From: Micromonospora sp. C31
GTDB taxonomy: Bacteria; Actinomycetota; Actinomycetes; Mycobacteriales; Micromonosporaceae
Reading direction: 5' to 3'
DNA length: 64,000 bases
Assembly (NCBI RefSeq): GCF_018070575.1
Contig: NZ_JAGPXN010000005.1
Span: 219,727 to 283,726, forward strand
Both the position numbers and the translations under genes were made by a program. The notes beneath the pieces are model-generated. The model was not told where the DNA came from. It made no database searches and saw nothing but the letters and a program-made list of their open reading frames with translations. Numbering within the stretch: position 1 is the first letter of the stretch; each line of letters begins with the position of its first letter. This document shows, piece after piece, positions 24,175 to 33,812 of the stretch.

Positions 24175-24308
24175 CGGGCTCCCGTTCCCACGGGGTCCGC
24201 ATGCCAGGCGCTGAAACGGTCGGAACATCAGTTTCGGCAGAGATCCGGGTCATTCGCGGGGAGACCCCGACGCGTGCCCCGGCAACCGCAGACAGGAGTA
24301 TGGAGGGT

Positions 24309-26177
<1,869 letters not shown>

Positions 26178-26197
26178 CGTACGACGGCAGCCGCCCC

Positions 26198-26230
26198 GGA
26201 GCCCGGACCGCCCCGCGCGGTCCGGGCTCC
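26198..26230. terminator. 13-bp hairpin after typA
   Basis: GGAGCCCGGACCG (26198-26210) and CGGTCCGGGCTCC (26218-26230) pair around a 7-nt loop, 20 nt past the typA stop. Confidence 0.75.
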
Positions 26231-26280
26231 GCCCGTCACGGCCCCGCCCGGTGGGGTGGGCGCTGCACCGTCGCCGCCCC

Positions 26281-26360
26281 GGACCACGTCAGGCGGGGCG
26301 GCGCGGGCGTCAGGCCGGGAGCGCGGGCGTCAGGCAGCCGGCGCGGGCGTCAGGCGGGGC
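26281..26360. repeat. 20-bp tandem repeat at the 3' end of a methyltransferase gene
   Basis: GCGCGGGCGTCAGGC recurs at 26301, 26321 and 26341, exactly 20 bp apart, with a weaker copy at 26281. The last copy contains the methyltransferase stop codon (TCA on this strand at 26350-26352), so the gene end has been tandemly duplicated downstream. Confidence 0.8.
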
Positions 26361-27015
26361 GGGTGGCGAGGAAGGCGAACAGGTCGGGCACCGGACCGGA
26401 ACCGGCCTCGGCCGTGCGGACCAGGGTCAGACCGGCGTCGGTGACCGCGTTGAGCAGGTCGGCCAGCGGGACGTGCCACGCGCCGACGCGCACCCGCACC
26501 CCGTGCGGCGCCCAGGCCCGGAAGCTGCGCTCCCGCTCGGCGTAGCCGCCGTCGACCACGATCCGATCCGGGGCCGAGCGGTCGGCGAACGCCCCGACGA
26601 AGCACGGGTGGACTCCCACGTGCACGAACCGCCCACCGGGCGCGAGCACCCGCGCGACCTCGGCGATCACCGCCGCGTAGTCGGGCACGTCGGTATGGGC
26701 CAGCACGCACGCCACCGCCGGCACCGAGGCGTCGGCCACCGGCAGCGCCGCCGCGTCGGCGCGGGCCACCGGCAGTCGCGGCCCGGCGTGCCGCAGCTGC
26801 CCGGCGGACAGGTCGACCCCGACCGGCTCCCAGCCCAGCCGGCGCAGCTCCGCCGCCTGGAGCCCGGTGCCGCAGCACAGGTCGAGGCAGCGGCCGGGGC
26901 CGGGGCCGAGCAGGTCGCCGAGCCGGGCGCGGACCCGGGTCATGTAGTCGCTGGAGGTGTCGGTGGCGAACGCCTCGTACCAGTCGGCGTGCGCGTCGTA
27001 GGCGGCAACCGTCAT
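26350..27015 (-). CDS. class I SAM-dependent methyltransferase
   Basis: 221 aa. Motif I is CLDLCCGTG, the motif II acidic end VGVDLS, then VACVLAHTDVPDY and LAPGGRFVHVGVHPCF as the post-motif strands of the Methyltransf_11/25 group. It starts AAYDAHADWYEAF, typical of small-molecule methyltransferases. The substrate is unknown. ATG 27015 has TACCGT 6 nt upstream. It is divergent from the serine hydrolase gene, with 65 bp between starts. Confidence 0.85.
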   Translation of the reverse strand: MTVAAYDAHADWYEAFATDTSSDYMTRVRARLGDLLGPGPGRCLDLCCGTGLQAAELRRLGWEPVGVDLSAGQLRHAGPRLPVARADAAALPVADASVPAVACVLAHTDVPDYAAVIAEVARVLAPGGRFVHVGVHPCFVGAFADRSAPDRIVVDGGYAERERSFRAWAPHGVRVRVGAWHVPLADLLNAVTDAGLTLVRTAEAGSGPVPDLFAFLATRPA

Positions 27016-27021
27016 CCCCGC

Positions 27022-27027
27022 ACGGTA
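27022..27027 (-). promoter_or_regulatory. -10 hexamer of the methyltransferase, leaderless
   Basis: TACCGT on the minus strand, 6 nt before ATG 27015. Confidence 0.45.
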
Positions 27028-27067
27028 CGACCGATCGCCCCGGCCCGCCGCCCCGTCGGCGATCCGC

Positions 27068-27073
27068 TACGGT
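27068..27073 (+). promoter_or_regulatory. -10 hexamer of the serine hydrolase gene, leaderless
   Basis: TACGGT, 7 nt before ATG 27081. The two divergent -10 boxes are only 40 bp apart, so their upstream elements overlap. Confidence 0.45.
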
Positions 27074-27080
27074 CAGCCGC

Positions 27081-27938
27081 ATGACCTGGGACGAGCTCGA
27101 CGCCCACCTGGACGAGGTGCCCGGCACCGTGTCGGCGTACGTGGGCCGGGTCGGCGCCGCCCCCACCTGGACCCGGCACGCCGACGCGACCCACTACGCC
27201 GCCAGCACCATGAAGGCGGCCGTGCTCGTCGCGCTGCACCGCGCCGCCGAGGCCGGCACCCTCGACCTCGACGTCCCCGTACCGGTGCGCAACGAGTTCG
27301 ACTCGGCGCTGCCCGGCGTGCCCCGGTTCTCCTGCGCCCGGCACTACGACAACGACGAGGCCGTCTGGGGGCGCATCGGCGCCGGCGAGCCGCTGCGCTG
27401 GCTCGCCCACCGGATGATCGTCCGCTCCAGCAACCTCGCCACCAACCTCGTCATCGACCACGTCGGACTGCCGGCCGTGGCGCGGGTGTGGGACCTCACC
27501 GGGGCCCGGCACAGCGTCACCGGCCGGGGCATCGAGGACTTCGCGGCCCGCGAGGCGGGCGTCACCAACCTGGTCACCGCCGCCGACCTGGCCGCGCTGC
27601 TCGGTGCGCTGGCCGCCGGCGTGGACACCCCGGGCGCGCTCGCCTCGCCCGCCGGCTGCGCCGCCATGCTCGACGTGCTGTGCGCCCAGGAACACCGCGA
27701 CGACCTGGCCGCCGGGCTGCCCGAAGGCACCCGCATCGCGCACAAGAACGGCTGGGTGCGCGGCGTGCGGCACGGCGCCGGGGTGGTCTTCCCCGACGAC
27801 GCGCCGCCGTACGCCGTCGTCGTCTGCACCACCGCCGACCTCGCCGACGGCAACCCCACCGGCGAGGAGGACGACGACGCCTGCCGGCTGATCGCCCGGG
27901 TGTCCGCCGTGGCCTGGGACGCCCGCCGCGACCTGTGA
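27081..27938 (+). CDS. class A beta-lactamase-like serine hydrolase
   Basis: 285 aa with the penicillin-recognising motifs in order: S42-T-M-K45 (S-x-x-K), S116-S-N118 (SDN-like) and K222-N-G224 (KTG-like). No signal peptide or lipobox is visible, so it may be cytoplasmic or use an unusual export route, which argues against a classical secreted beta-lactamase. The nearby peptidoglycan-peptide genes (28.9-31 kb) make a role in cell-wall peptide turnover possible. Confidence 0.8.
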   Translation: MTWDELDAHLDEVPGTVSAYVGRVGAAPTWTRHADATHYAASTMKAAVLVALHRAAEAGTLDLDVPVPVRNEFDSALPGVPRFSCARHYDNDEAVWGRIGAGEPLRWLAHRMIVRSSNLATNLVIDHVGLPAVARVWDLTGARHSVTGRGIEDFAAREAGVTNLVTAADLAALLGALAAGVDTPGALASPAGCAAMLDVLCAQEHRDDLAAGLPEGTRIAHKNGWVRGVRHGAGVVFPDDAPPYAVVVCTTADLADGNPTGEEDDDACRLIARVSAVAWDARRDL

Positions 27939-27947
27939 GCTGACGGC

Positions 27948-28754
27948 TCAGTCCAGCAACTGCGCCCGCAGCGCCTCCACCACGTCGTCGGTCACCCCGA
28001 GCCCGTCGCGCAGGTACGCCCCGAACGACCCGTGCACGCGACGCACCTCCGCGTACGCGGCGTCCAGGTACTCCTCGCGCACCTCCAGCACGGGGCGCAC
28101 CGCCTCGACGTCCAGCCCCGGCATCCGGCGCCGCATCGCCTCCAGGAGCACCTCCCGCAGGCTCTCGGTCAGCCGGTTGTTCGCCAGGTAGTCCGCCCGG
28201 ATCGCACCCTCGTCCACGCCGAGCGCGCTGAGCAGCAACACCGTCAACCAGCCGGTCCGGTCCTTGCCCGCCGAGCAGTGGTAGACCAGCGGCAGGTTCT
28301 CCGCCTGCGCCGCCAGCCGCACCGCCGCACCGAAGCTCGCCCGCGCCGACTCCCCGCTGACGAACCAGCGGTAGATCGCCGCCATCGCCGCCGGTGTGCC
28401 CTGCTGCGCCAGCGCCGCGTACGCGTCCAGGTCGTGCCCGAGCAGCACCGCCGAGACGTACGTGAAGACGGGGTGCTCGGCGTCGTGCACCGGCAGGTGC
28501 ACCACCCGCGGTTCGCCGGTCAGTCGATCCGGCGGGGCGACCGCCGTCTCCGAGTGGTCACGCAGGTCGACCACGCAGGCCGGGCCGAGCTTGGCCAGCA
28601 CCGGCAGGTCCTCGTCGGTCAGCCGACCCAGCGCCGGGGTGCGGATCAGCGCTCCGGTACGCACCCTACGGCCGTGGGCGCCGACCAGGCCGCCGAGATC
28701 GCGCGCGTTCGGCGCGCCCACCAGTTTCCAGTCCCGTCCGAGCCGCTCGCTCAT
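27948..28754 (-). CDS. tyrosine/serine protein phosphatase (DSP superfamily)
   Basis: 268 aa. The P-loop HCSAGKDRTG (Cys near residue 158) is the H-C-x5-R-T signature of cysteine phosphatases. The N-terminal NARDLGGLVGAHGRRVRTGALIRT block marks the Y_phosphatase3 group that includes mycobacterial PtpB. ATG 28754 has a GGAGGG ribosome-binding site. It converges with the serine hydrolase; only 9 bp separate the stops. Confidence 0.88.
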   Translation of the reverse strand: MSERLGRDWKLVGAPNARDLGGLVGAHGRRVRTGALIRTPALGRLTDEDLPVLAKLGPACVVDLRDHSETAVAPPDRLTGEPRVVHLPVHDAEHPVFTYVSAVLLGHDLDAYAALAQQGTPAAMAAIYRWFVSGESARASFGAAVRLAAQAENLPLVYHCSAGKDRTGWLTVLLLSALGVDEGAIRADYLANNRLTESLREVLLEAMRRRMPGLDVEAVRPVLEVREEYLDAAYAEVRRVHGSFGAYLRDGLGVTDDVVEALRAQLLD

Positions 28755-28841
28755 GCCGGCCCTCCGCTGCGCTCCGTGCCGCCATGAGGCACCACCGCCC
28801 TGCACCCGATGATTCGCCCACTCCGCTCGCTCATGCCGGCC
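28743..28841. repeat. 19-bp direct repeat around the phosphatase start
   Basis: CCGCTCGCTCATGCCGGCC at 28743-28761 spans the phosphatase start codon and recurs exactly at 28823-28841, 80 bp away. The second copy carries the same ATG and ribosome-binding-site context in another frame. Confidence 0.8.
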
Positions 28842-28866
28842 TCCCCTTCGCCTGCCCGTGTCCGTA

Positions 28867-28872
28867 TAGGGT
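28867..28872 (+). promoter_or_regulatory. -10 hexamer of the dipeptide epimerase gene, leaderless
   Basis: TAGGGT, 6 nt before ATG 28879. Confidence 0.5.
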
Positions 28873-28878
28873 GCCGCA

Positions 28879-29976
28879 ATGACGATCGCCGCGGTACGCA
28901 CCCATCGGCTCTCGGCCCCCTTACACACGCCGTTCGTCACCGCGCTGCGCCGCACCACCACGGTGGAGACCCTGGTGGTGGAGGTGATCGACGCCGACGG
29001 CCGGTCCGGCTACGGCGAGGCTCCGCAGGTGTGGCAGGTGACCGGGGCGTCGGTCGCCGGTTCCGAGGCGTGCGTCCGCGATCTGATCGGCCCGGCGCTC
29101 ACCGGGCGCGGGGCCGACGACCTGGTGGCCCGCTGCACGCAGGTGCAACGGGCGGTCGTCGGCAACGAGGCGGCCAAGGCTGCCGTCGACGTCGCGCTGC
29201 ACGACCTGGCGGCGCGGCGGCTCGGCGTACCGCTGGTGCGGCTGCTCGGGGGCACCGCCCTGCGGGTGCCCACGGACGTCACGCTCGCCGCGGGCGACGC
29301 AGTGGACCTGGCGGCGGCGGCCCGGCAGCGGCGGACGGAGGGCTTCGGCGTGCTCAAGCTGAAGGTGGGCACCGACGCGGCGGGCGACCTGGAACGGGTC
29401 CGCGCGGTGCGCTCCGCCGTCGGCGACGGGGTCCGCATCCGGCTCGACGCCAACCAGGGCTGGACCCCGCGCGAGGCGGTCCGGGTCATCCGTGGCATCG
29501 AGGACGCCGGGCTGGACGTCGAGCTGGTCGAGCAGCCGGTCCCCCGCTGGGATCTGGACGGGCTGGCCTGGGTCAGCGACCGGGTGAACGTGCCGATCCT
29601 CGCCGACGAGTCGGTCTTCGGCGTCCGCGACCTGATCGAGGTGATCCGCCGCCGGGCCGCCGACATGGTCAACGTCAAGCTCGCCAAGTGTGGCGGCCTG
29701 TACCCGGCCCGGACCCTGCTCGACCTGGCCGCCGCGCACGGCCTCGGCACCGTCGTCGGCTCGATGATGGAGACCCAGGTCGGTATCGGCGCCGCCGCGA
29801 GCCTGGCCGGCGCCTACGGCACGACCGCCGTGGCAGACCTGGACGCCGCCTGGTGGCTGGCCTGGTCGCCGGTGCGCGGCGGCCTGCGGTACGACGGCGC
29901 GACCGTCGTGCTGCCGGACGCGCCCGGTCTCGGCATCAGCTCCGTGACTGAAGTAAACATGCAAACTCGTAGTTGA
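28879..29976 (+). CDS. enolase-superfamily dipeptide epimerase (L-Ala-D/L-Glu epimerase type)
   Basis: 365 aa, muconate-lactonizing-enzyme subgroup. The catalytic K-x-K is in LKLKVG. Metal ligands lie in RLDANQGW, VEQPV and ADES, and the second catalytic Lys in NVKLAKCGG. These are the features of L-Ala-D/L-Glu epimerases that recycle murein peptides. The gene is followed 52 bp later by an NlpC/P60 protein with N-terminal SH3-like regions, the same pairing as YkfB/YkfC in Bacillus. The last dozen codons are unusually AT-rich. Confidence 0.87.
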   Translation: MTIAAVRTHRLSAPLHTPFVTALRRTTTVETLVVEVIDADGRSGYGEAPQVWQVTGASVAGSEACVRDLIGPALTGRGADDLVARCTQVQRAVVGNEAAKAAVDVALHDLAARRLGVPLVRLLGGTALRVPTDVTLAAGDAVDLAAAARQRRTEGFGVLKLKVGTDAAGDLERVRAVRSAVGDGVRIRLDANQGWTPREAVRVIRGIEDAGLDVELVEQPVPRWDLDGLAWVSDRVNVPILADESVFGVRDLIEVIRRRAADMVNVKLAKCGGLYPARTLLDLAAAHGLGTVVGSMMETQVGIGAAASLAGAYGTTAVADLDAAWWLAWSPVRGGLRYDGATVVLPDAPGLGISSVTEVNMQTRS

Positions 29977-30028
29977 TGGTTGTCGAAAACTTTCATATGG
30001 TCGCGGGAACATTCGGCGCGAGCTGGGG

Positions 30029-30952
30029 GTGGACGTGGAGCTGCAACCGGGCCGGGAGGCCGTGGTCCGGGTCGCGGTCGCGACCCTCTGGAGCTGCCCC
30101 GAGGCGGTACGAGCCGTCGACGCTCCCGCCCTGGCCGGGCGCACCGACATCGCGGCCTGGATCTCCGGCATGGACACCGACCAGCAGGTCGGCGACTGTG
30201 TCCTGAGCCAACTGCTGCTCGGCGAGCGGGTGCTGGTCACCGAACTGCGTCCGGACGGCTGGGCCCACGTGGTGGCGGTCGAGCAGCCGGCTCCCCGGCT
30301 GCACCCGCGCGGCTATCCCGGCTGGCTGCCCACCGAGCAGCTCACCCCCGTGGCCGCCGACACCGACGCCGCCCCGCTCGTCGTCGACGCGACCGTCACC
30401 GCGCTGCGCGACGCACCCGGCGGCGCCGAGGTGCTTCCCGGAGTGGTGCTGGGCACCCGACTGTCCCCGGCCGGGCCGGCCGTCGACGGCTGGCAACCCG
30501 TGCACGCCCCGGGGCACGCCGCACCGCTCTGGCTGCCCGACGGCGACGCGGTGCCGGTGCCCACCACACCCCCGTCCGCCGAGGAGGTGCTGGCCGTCGC
30601 CCAGCGGCTGGTCCACGTCGTCTACATCTGGGGTGGGGTGTCGGCGTACGGCATCGACTGCTCCGGCCTGGTCCACCTGGCCTGGCGGCGGCTCGGCGTG
30701 CTGCTGCCGCGCGACGCCAGCGACCAGGCCACGGCGACCAGCCCGGTGCCGCTGGGCGCGGAACGCCCCGGTGACCTCTACTTCTTCGCCCGGCCGGGGC
30801 GCGGGATCCACCACATCGGCATCGTCACCGCCGACCCACGCCCGGGTGACGACCGGCGGATGCTGCACGCCTGCTACCTGCGGCGCCGGGTGCTGGAGGA
30901 GCGGCTGCCCGACGACCGCACCGCCACCCTGGTCGGTGTGCACCGGGTCTGA
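30029..30952 (+). CDS. NlpC/P60 gamma-D-glutamyl endopeptidase, YkfC-like
   Basis: 307 aa. Two SH3-like regions (about 10-85 and 115-175) precede a C-terminal NlpC/P60 domain with C211 in YGIDCSGLVH, H261/H262 in GIHHIGIV, and a GDLYFF segment. YkfC-type enzymes cut gamma-D-Glu-diaminopimelate bonds in peptides whose N-terminal L-Ala is free. No signal peptide is visible, which fits cytoplasmic recycling with the adjacent epimerase. The start is GTG 30029; the ribosome-binding site is weak. Confidence 0.85.
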   Translation: MDVELQPGREAVVRVAVATLWSCPEAVRAVDAPALAGRTDIAAWISGMDTDQQVGDCVLSQLLLGERVLVTELRPDGWAHVVAVEQPAPRLHPRGYPGWLPTEQLTPVAADTDAAPLVVDATVTALRDAPGGAEVLPGVVLGTRLSPAGPAVDGWQPVHAPGHAAPLWLPDGDAVPVPTTPPSAEEVLAVAQRLVHVVYIWGGVSAYGIDCSGLVHLAWRRLGVLLPRDASDQATATSPVPLGAERPGDLYFFARPGRGIHHIGIVTADPRPGDDRRMLHACYLRRRVLEERLPDDRTATLVGVHRV

Positions 30953-30998
30953 CCGGGACCGTTCGACGGCGCGGTCGCACGTGCCGGCCGCGCGCGAC

Positions 30999-31038
30999 AC
31001 GAGGAGGGGCGCCCCCGGCCGGGAGCGCCCCTCCTCGT
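30999..31038. terminator. 14-bp hairpin between the NlpC/P60 and terC genes
   Basis: ACGAGGAGGGGCGC (30999-31012) pairs with 31025-31038 across a 12-nt loop. It lies in the convergent spacer and serves both strands. Confidence 0.75.
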
Positions 31039-31053
31039 CGTTTCGCGTACGCC

Positions 31054-32055
31054 TCAGCGGCGGGCGTCGACCAGGATCCGCCGCCGGTCGCGGGAGGACT
31101 TGACCAGGCTGGCCGCGGTGGCGACCGCGAGAGTGCCGAGGATGATCGTCAACGAGAGCCAGATCGGGATGTGCGGGGCCCACGAGACGTGCTCGCCGTC
31201 GTTGATGAACGGCAGCTTGTTGTCGGCGAGGGCCTCCAGCACCAGCTTGACACCGATGAAGCCGAGCACCACGGCCAGGCCGTAGCTGAGGTAGATCAGG
31301 CGGCTGAGCAGCCCGCCGAGCAGGAAGTAGAGCTGCCGCAGGCCCATCAGCGCGAAGACGTTGGCGGTGAAGACCAGGTACGGCTCCTGCGTGATGCCGA
31401 AGATCGCCGGAATCGAGTCGAGCGCGAAGATCAGGTCGGTGGTGCCGATGGCGATCATGACGATCAGCATCGGGGTGAAGATCCGCCTGCCCTTCGTCGT
31501 GTGGGTCGTCAGCCTGGCACCGTCGTACTCCCGGGAGATCGGCAGGGCCCGGCGGCTCCACCGGATCAGCACGTTCTCGGAGAACTCGTCCTCGTCGGGC
31601 TCGCCCTGCCGGGCGAGGTTGACCGCCGTGTAGATCAGGAACGCGCCGAAGATGTAGAACACGAAGGAGAACTGCGAGATCAGCGCCGCGCCGGCCGCGA
31701 TGAAGCCGCCGCGCATGACCAGCGCCAGCACGATGCCGATGAGCAGCACCTTCTGCTGGTACTGCCGGGGCACCCCGAACCGGGCCATGATGATCACGAA
31801 GACGAACAGGTTGTCGACCGAGAGGCTGTACTCGGTCAGCCAGCCGGTGTAGAACTGCCCGGCCGCGCTCGCTCCGGAGGTCAGCCAGAGGCCGGCGCCG
31901 AAGATCAGGGCCAGGGCGACGTAGAAGCCGACCCAGAGGCTCGACTCACGCACACTGGGCTCGTGCGGCCGCCGACCGACGATCAGCAGATCCACGAGCA
32001 GGATCCCGGTCAGGACGACGAGCGTCCCAGCCCAGACAAGTCCGGACACGTCCAA
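31054..32055 (-). CDS. TerC/Alx-family membrane protein, probable manganese exporter
   Basis: 333 aa with about nine TM segments. Conserved acidic motifs are TEYSLSVDNLFVF (about 74-86) and TTDLIFALDSIPAIF (about 206-220), the metal-binding pairs of TerC/Alx proteins. Several members export Mn2+. The start is the TTG at 32055, supported by GGAGG 8 nt upstream; an ATG nearer that site is out of frame. The leader contains a yybP-ykoY manganese riboswitch, which supports the metal assignment. Confidence 0.92.
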   Translation of the reverse strand: MDVSGLVWAGTLVVLTGILLVDLLIVGRRPHEPSVRESSLWVGFYVALALIFGAGLWLTSGASAAGQFYTGWLTEYSLSVDNLFVFVIIMARFGVPRQYQQKVLLIGIVLALVMRGGFIAAGAALISQFSFVFYIFGAFLIYTAVNLARQGEPDEDEFSENVLIRWSRRALPISREYDGARLTTHTTKGRRIFTPMLIVMIAIGTTDLIFALDSIPAIFGITQEPYLVFTANVFALMGLRQLYFLLGGLLSRLIYLSYGLAVVLGFIGVKLVLEALADNKLPFINDGEHVSWAPHIPIWLSLTIILGTLAVATAASLVKSSRDRRRILVDARR

Positions 32056-32086
32056 GGTTCATTCCTCCGGCAGACACGCAACGACG

Positions 32087-32122
32087 GGCACACCGTACGC
32101 CCCTGTCCGGGCTCGGTGTGCC
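32087..32122 (-). promoter_or_regulatory. leader hairpin between the aptamer and the terC ribosome-binding site
   Basis: GGCACACCG (32087-32095) pairs with CGGTGTGCC (32114-32122) around an 18-nt loop. It sits between the riboswitch and the GGAGG, where an expression platform would be. The mechanism is inferred. Confidence 0.5.
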
Positions 32123-32147
32123 GACGGCGCTGACACTGGTGACTGTC

Positions 32148-32262
32148 GGAGGTCTCTTCCGTCGCCGTCCCCGAGGGGGCGGCGACCGACGGGCCGGGTC
32201 GCGCATCCGAGATGGGCGCTCGACCGTGCTGACGACTCCGTCGCGGGGGAATACTCCCCTCC
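32148..32262 (-). promoter_or_regulatory. yybP-ykoY manganese riboswitch upstream of terC
   Basis: On the minus strand the leader reads GGAGG-GGAGTA at 32262-32252, GTCGTCA at 32236-32230 and GACCTCC at 32154-32148. In the yybP-ykoY family the strand before GGAGUA pairs with the strand after GA, forming P1. Here GGAGG and CCTCC pair perfectly, and the GUCGUCA loop strand is intact. Position (about 95-205 nt before a terC start) and the regulated gene both fit an Mn2+-activated riboswitch. Confidence 0.85.
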
Positions 32263-32466
32263 TCGCCCGTCATTCTTGCCCACCGCCGCCAGTGGCCGCA
32301 GCCCGGGCAGCCGGTGTCCTTCCCCACTCGTGAGCATCGATCGCGAACTGTGTGCGGGGACACACCCCGCGTAAGGCGTCCTAGGAGGCTAGTGTTCCGG
32401 AGTCGGCGCGGCGGGAACAGACCCCCGCGACGCTCCGCCCGGGCGGCGGCGTGAAAGGCTTCCGGC

Positions 32467-32760
32467 ATGGTGCTTGAGGTCGCGCTCATCGACGTACTAC
32501 CGGGCCACGAGGACGAGTTCGCCGCCGCGTACGCCAAGGGGCATCCGGTGCTCGCCGGCACGCCCGGCTGCCGGTCGGTGCGGATGACCCGGGGCGTCGA
32601 GTCCCCGAGCCGGTTCGTGCTGCTGGTCGAGTGGGACTCGGTCGAGGCGCACAACGACAACTTCCGCGCCACCGAGCGCTTCGCCCAGTGGCGGGCGCTG
32701 ATCGGCCCGCACTTCGCCAACCCGCCGCTGGTCGAGCACTTCCTGGACGTGCCGGCCTGA
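32467..32760 (+). CDS. antibiotic-biosynthesis-monooxygenase (ABM) domain protein
   Basis: 97-aa dimeric ferredoxin-like fold protein. The EVALIDVLPGHEDEFAAAY start, RFVLLVEWDSVEAHNDNFRAT core and FLDV end match the ABM family, which includes small heme- and quinol-oxidising enzymes and many of unknown role. AAAGG lies 8 nt before the ATG. It stands alone. Confidence 0.85.
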   Translation: MVLEVALIDVLPGHEDEFAAAYAKGHPVLAGTPGCRSVRMTRGVESPSRFVLLVEWDSVEAHNDNFRATERFAQWRALIGPHFANPPLVEHFLDVPA

Positions 32761-32896
32761 GCTGTCGTACCCCTGCCCTAGGGTGCGCCGTGCACGCGTC
32801 GGCCGCCGGTCCCGGCGGGCTCGGGGGCGCCGGGCCCGGCTGCCGCGCGGCGATGACCGCTGGCAGCCGGGCAAGAGGCCCGGTTGACTGGCCCCC

Positions 32897-33186
32897 ATGA
32901 CTCAACGGGTGGCCCTCGTGAGGGCGTGAGTCGGCGTATCGGCATCGGCGCGGCGGTCGCCCGCACCCTCGCCGCGGACGGCTGGCGGCTGTTGCTGACC
33001 GGGCTGCCGGAGTTCGACGGCGCCCAGCCCTACGGCGGTGATCCCGAGGGCGTGCCGGCCCTGCTGGGCGAGTTGGGCGACCCCGCACACGTCCGCGCCG
33101 ACCTGCTCGACCCGGCGGCACCCGCCGACCTGGTCGGCGAGGCGCTGCGCTGGTACGGCCGGCTCGACAAGGCACCCCACCTGTGA
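32897..33186 (+). pseudogene. frameshifted and truncated SDR-family oxidoreductase
   Basis: The first codons read MTQRVALV, the start of a Rossmann-fold SDR, but the frame is lost inside the glycine motif (about 32920-32931, TGA at 32927). The +1-shifted frame continues with SRRIGIGAAVARTLAADGWRL and ALRWYGRLDKAP, then stops at 33186 after fewer than 100 codons, before the N-A-G and catalytic Y-x-x-x-K segments. A small inverted-repeat element lies 70 bp downstream, the likely cause of the truncation. Confidence 0.75.
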
Positions 33187-33254
33187 GCCTGGCTCAGCCT
33201 GCGGCGAGCACCCGCGACAATTCGGCACAGCCCATCGCCTGGCGTAGGCGTTGC

Positions 33255-33326
33255 ATGACGAAGGCCTACGGATTGCTGGGAGCGGATCCTTGTCGAAACC
33301 ACTCCACAACCGGAGGCCTTCGTCAT
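33255..33326. mobile_element. 72-bp element with 13-bp perfect terminal inverted repeats
   Basis: ATGACGAAGGCCT (33255-33267) and AGGCCTTCGTCAT (33314-33326) are exact reverse complements flanking 46 bp. It resembles a solo IS end pair or MITE. It abuts the truncated SDR gene. No transposase is present. Confidence 0.6.
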
Positions 33327-33382
33327 TCCGCGATCTCAAGCCGTGGCGTCATTCGAGCCCATCGACTGTCCGGGCGGCATTC

Positions 33383-33766
33383 CTAGCCGCAGCCGGCAAC
33401 CGACGCGTCGCTGAGGTAATCCTCCGCCGCCCAGCCGTCGATGGAAGTGGGCCCGCCGTTGTTGTAGTGGATCCGAACCCAATGGTTGGTGGAATTCACG
33501 ACATCGCCATAGACGTGGCACAGATAGGTGACCCAGTGGCCGGTGGGAACCCGCCCCACCAAGCCGCAGGAGAGGTGCGGGCCGGTACGCACCGCCAGGC
33601 CGGTCGTACCAGCGCCGATCACCTGCCCGCTCGTAAGCTCCTTGTCCACGTAACCGTGGTTGCAACTGGCGGACGCCGGTCCACCGCTCACCACGGCGAT
33701 GCTGGTGGCGGCAGTGACCACGACCGCGACCTTCGCCAGGGTTGCCCTGCTGATTACAGACCTCAT
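33383..33766 (-). CDS. small secreted SH3-like protein
   Basis: 127 aa. A classical Sec signal peptide ends ASA before Cys35, leaving about 93 residues. The mature part has the bacterial SH3 pattern GLAVRTGPHLSCGLVGRVPTG and DGWAAEDYLS, with four cysteines (35, 67, 83, 126) that can form two disulfides. It probably binds cell wall or another surface ligand. A GGGGG-type ribosome-binding site precedes ATG 33766. It has its own promoter (next entry). Confidence 0.8.
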   Translation of the reverse strand: MRSVISRATLAKVAVVVTAATSIAVVSGGPASASCNHGYVDKELTSGQVIGAGTTGLAVRTGPHLSCGLVGRVPTGHWVTYLCHVYGDVVNSTNHWVRIHYNNGGPTSIDGWAAEDYLSDASVAGCG

Positions 33767-33812
33767 CTAGCCCCCGCTTCCTGTGGGTGCGCCGGTGTTT
33801 CCGGACACAAGA

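Noticed and set aside
27081..27938. Secreted resistance beta-lactamase
   Set aside because: Motifs fit class A, but there is no signal peptide or lipobox, and KNG replaces KTG. A housekeeping peptide hydrolase is more likely.
32056..32206. Alternative ATG frame beginning just after the terC ribosome-binding site
   Set aside because: The ATG is only 1 nt from GGAGG and its product is Arg/Ala-rich without homology. The TTG start in the TerC frame has correct spacing.
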